The translations under genes were made by a program, and so were the position numbers. 64,000 bases of DNA from Hibiscus mutabilis (lineage: Eukaryota; Streptophyta; Magnoliopsida; Malvales; Malvaceae), in the NCBI GenBank assembly GCA_019671005.1, contig CM033725.1, positions 57,881,316 to 57,945,315 on the forward strand. The letters are read 5' to 3'. Below the pieces are notes generated by a model. That model saw nothing but the letters and a program-made list of their open reading frames with translations. It had not been told where the DNA came from and did no database searches. Positions 61,938 to 64,000 of this stretch are shown in pieces. Numbering within the stretch: the stretch's first letter is position 1; each line of letters opens with the position of its first letter.

Positions 61938-63999
61938 TTGGCCAAAGCACTGCCGATCCATTTGCTTCCATTCAATTGCCCTCCCCCTGCCTCTATTTAT
62001 AGGCAATTGGGGGAGGCAAATGGGTGACGTGGACCACCCAAAACCACACCTTTTTTTTTGCTTTTTTTATTAATTTTATTATTATTATTTATATATATTA
62101 TTACAACAATACTAAAAATACTAAAAACCCGGACAAAAATGAGTGATTACAAAAGCAAGAGAGAGAAAAGTCAGAACCATTAATTACCCACTAAATAATA
62201 TCCATTAATAATGATAATAAAAGTAATATAATAATAATATAATAAAAAGGAAAGAGAGAGAAAGGGCATTTCGAGAATTTACTTGCCCGGGAGTTTAACC
62301 GTCGGGAGACTGAGAAGTTGCTGGAGAAGCTCGTCCGTCGCCGCGAAGCAGAACCGTCACCGGAGATATGTCGCAGGAGAGATTAGGACTTCAATTTTCA
62401 CCACTGAATAGGTAAATTTCTTCCCGATCTCATTACCTTAAAAAATAAACACATAAAAATTAGTGTCAAAGCTGAAACAATAGAAGACAGTGAAGAAAAA
62501 TAGAAGTGGTTGTCGGAGTTGTTGGTTGAATGGTCGAGGATGTTATGAACACGACGGAGTTGAAGATCGGGCGTTTGTTGAAACGGAAACTAGATTAGGG
62601 TTTAGGCTCGAGATCGGGTGATTATGGGAATTTTTCTTAGGTTCCGGTGACAATAGACGGTGGTCGAAAATCGCATGGTGCCGGCGTCGCCTACTGGCAA
62701 GTACATCAGAGCTCGGCTAGTGGCGGCATATTGATTGAGTGGTGGTTATGGCGGCGGTTTATGGCCTGAGAAGATGGTGTTCATCGAGTTCCTGAAGAAC
62801 TCGGATGAACACCATCCGAAATTGTGAGCTTTGATCTGAAACGGGTGAAGTTTCTCGGCATTTGGGTGTTTGTTTCAGAGAGTTTAGAGAGAAGGGAGGC
62901 TGATAGAGAGAGAGTGAAATTCGAAAAATGAGAGCAAGGGGCAAAATTTCGGGCTTAAGGGGTTTATATAATAAAGGAGAAACGACGTCGTTTAAGGCTC
63001 GGGTCAGGGGAAAACCCACGCATTTTAGCATCGGGTCGGGCAATGATCCGCGCCCTACTTCATTCTTTTCATATAATTTATAAAACGTTACAATTTAGTC
63101 ACTTCTACTTGTTATATGGCTCTTCACTTTGCGATTTAATTCAATTTGGTCTTGGGCAGTTTAATTTTTTTTAATTGCTTTTATCTAATTGCTTTATTTA
63201 ATTGTTCAATTTGTATGAATGCATTATTTTAATCTAGCATGTGATATATTTGTTTAGGGAATTAGTCACTTAGAATGTTTATTTAAATAGAGCATTCTAT
63301 GAATAAGTTCTTTAATGGATTTAATTAAAATTGATAGGGAAGATCATTGTAGAAAGTAAATGAATATCAAATGATCACTTTAATCCTTAAGTTGATTAGT
63401 GTCACATTATAATGTGATGTTATTCAAAAGGGTATTTTAGTGAAATATTTAATATTTCATTTAAACCTAGAATATGGTAATTACACATAATTAGATAATT
63501 AGTTAAATAAAATTGAAATTAGAATTAAATAACTAGTATAATTAATATTAGGAATATTGTTACTTTTAGGCCTAATATGGGTAGTCCCCAATCATTTAAG
63601 TGTTACCACAAAAGCCCAAGAATTAACAAAATTCATAGAATTCTAATTAATCAGTGAATTGAAGCCCAAATTAAGTTTTTACTTAAAATTGACAACAAAA
63701 TAATTTATCATGCATTTAAACCTTTTGTGTTAAGATACAATCATGAGCATGAATTGAAGCTTCCTAATTTACTGAACACTTAAAAAATTCATATTCGTGA
63801 AAAGTGTATTTTTTTACAAAAGGATATCCTCATTCGGAATGAAATCCAATTAACAATAAAAGATCAAATTAAATTCATGATTATTACTCAAAATGCCAGA
63901 ATGTCACATGGAATTAAAAAGGTACCGATAACGGGCGTTTGTGGGGTGCTAATCTTTCCCCACACGTAATCGACTCCCGAACCCAAATCGTTTTAAAAT
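61938..63999. repeat. 2.31-kb direct tandem duplication, copy 2 (runs off the window)
   Basis: Matches copy 1 with an offset of about 2,306-2,314 bp over its whole visible length, with few differences. It starts abruptly with TTGGCCAAAGCACTGCCGAT and includes a third partial LTR end (to 62151, GAGTGATTACA). Confidence 0.85.
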
Positions 64000-64000
64000 G

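Overview
The window is nuclear DNA of a eudicot plant. It holds spliced genes with GT-AG introns, plant-only families (CIPK kinase, LRR receptor kinase, WEB coiled-coil protein, AHP-like phosphotransfer protein, CYP85-clan P450), a rearranged insert of chloroplast psbB DNA, and many LTR retroelements. The repeat style recalls Malvaceae such as cotton, but that is an impression from reading, not a search result.

Gene-bearing left and middle part (about 2.9-47 kb). In order: a WEB-family coiled-coil protein (+), a CBL-interacting protein kinase whose C-terminus is broken by a one-base frameshift (+), a six-exon histidine-phosphotransfer-like protein with Tyr in place of the phospho-accepting His (+), a two-exon IRK/PXC2-type LRR receptor kinase that lacks the catalytic Asp (+), a four-exon cytochrome P450 with a one-base frameshift just after the heme loop (-), ribosomal protein eS26 (+) and a nine-exon PAP/OAS1-type nucleotidyltransferase (+). 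From memory, WEB, NTase, eS26 and IRK homologues lie close together on Arabidopsis chromosome 3 (At3g56270 to At3g56370), so this looks like a conserved syntenic block swollen by repeats. The genes do not form one pathway; several are signalling components (CBL-CIPK calcium signalling, cytokinin phosphorelay, LRR receptor).

Repeats between the genes. There is a psbB-derived plastid insert made of four alternating-orientation pieces (23.6-24.6 kb). Next to it lies a 331-bp TRIM-like miniature retroelement with a converted end (24.7-25.1 kb). A complete but decayed Copia element lies on the minus strand with an AATAA target-site duplication (27.15-32.46 kb). There are two inverted-repeat DNA elements (36.3-37.6 and 38.6-39.4 kb), several copies of a small element filled with degenerate telomere-like repeats, and several stretches dominated by one degenerate short motif each.

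Right part (47.5-64 kb) is almost purely retroelement. A non-autonomous LTR element (47.52-52.85 kb) has 1.1-kb LTRs, an initiator-Met primer site, gag-like coiled-coil and three zinc-knuckle motifs, and a last ORF that runs into the 3' LTR through 38-residue tandem repeats. Then comes a minus-strand Ogre/Tat-like element (53.59-59.84 kb) with 1.19-kb LTRs. I found no coding region inside it, but it has three tandem-repeat arrays separated by polypyrimidine tracts. Its right flank is caught in a 2.31-kb direct tandem duplication that runs off the window end.

All exon borders were assigned by eye from splice consensus, reading frame and remembered family sequence. No database search or alignment program was used.
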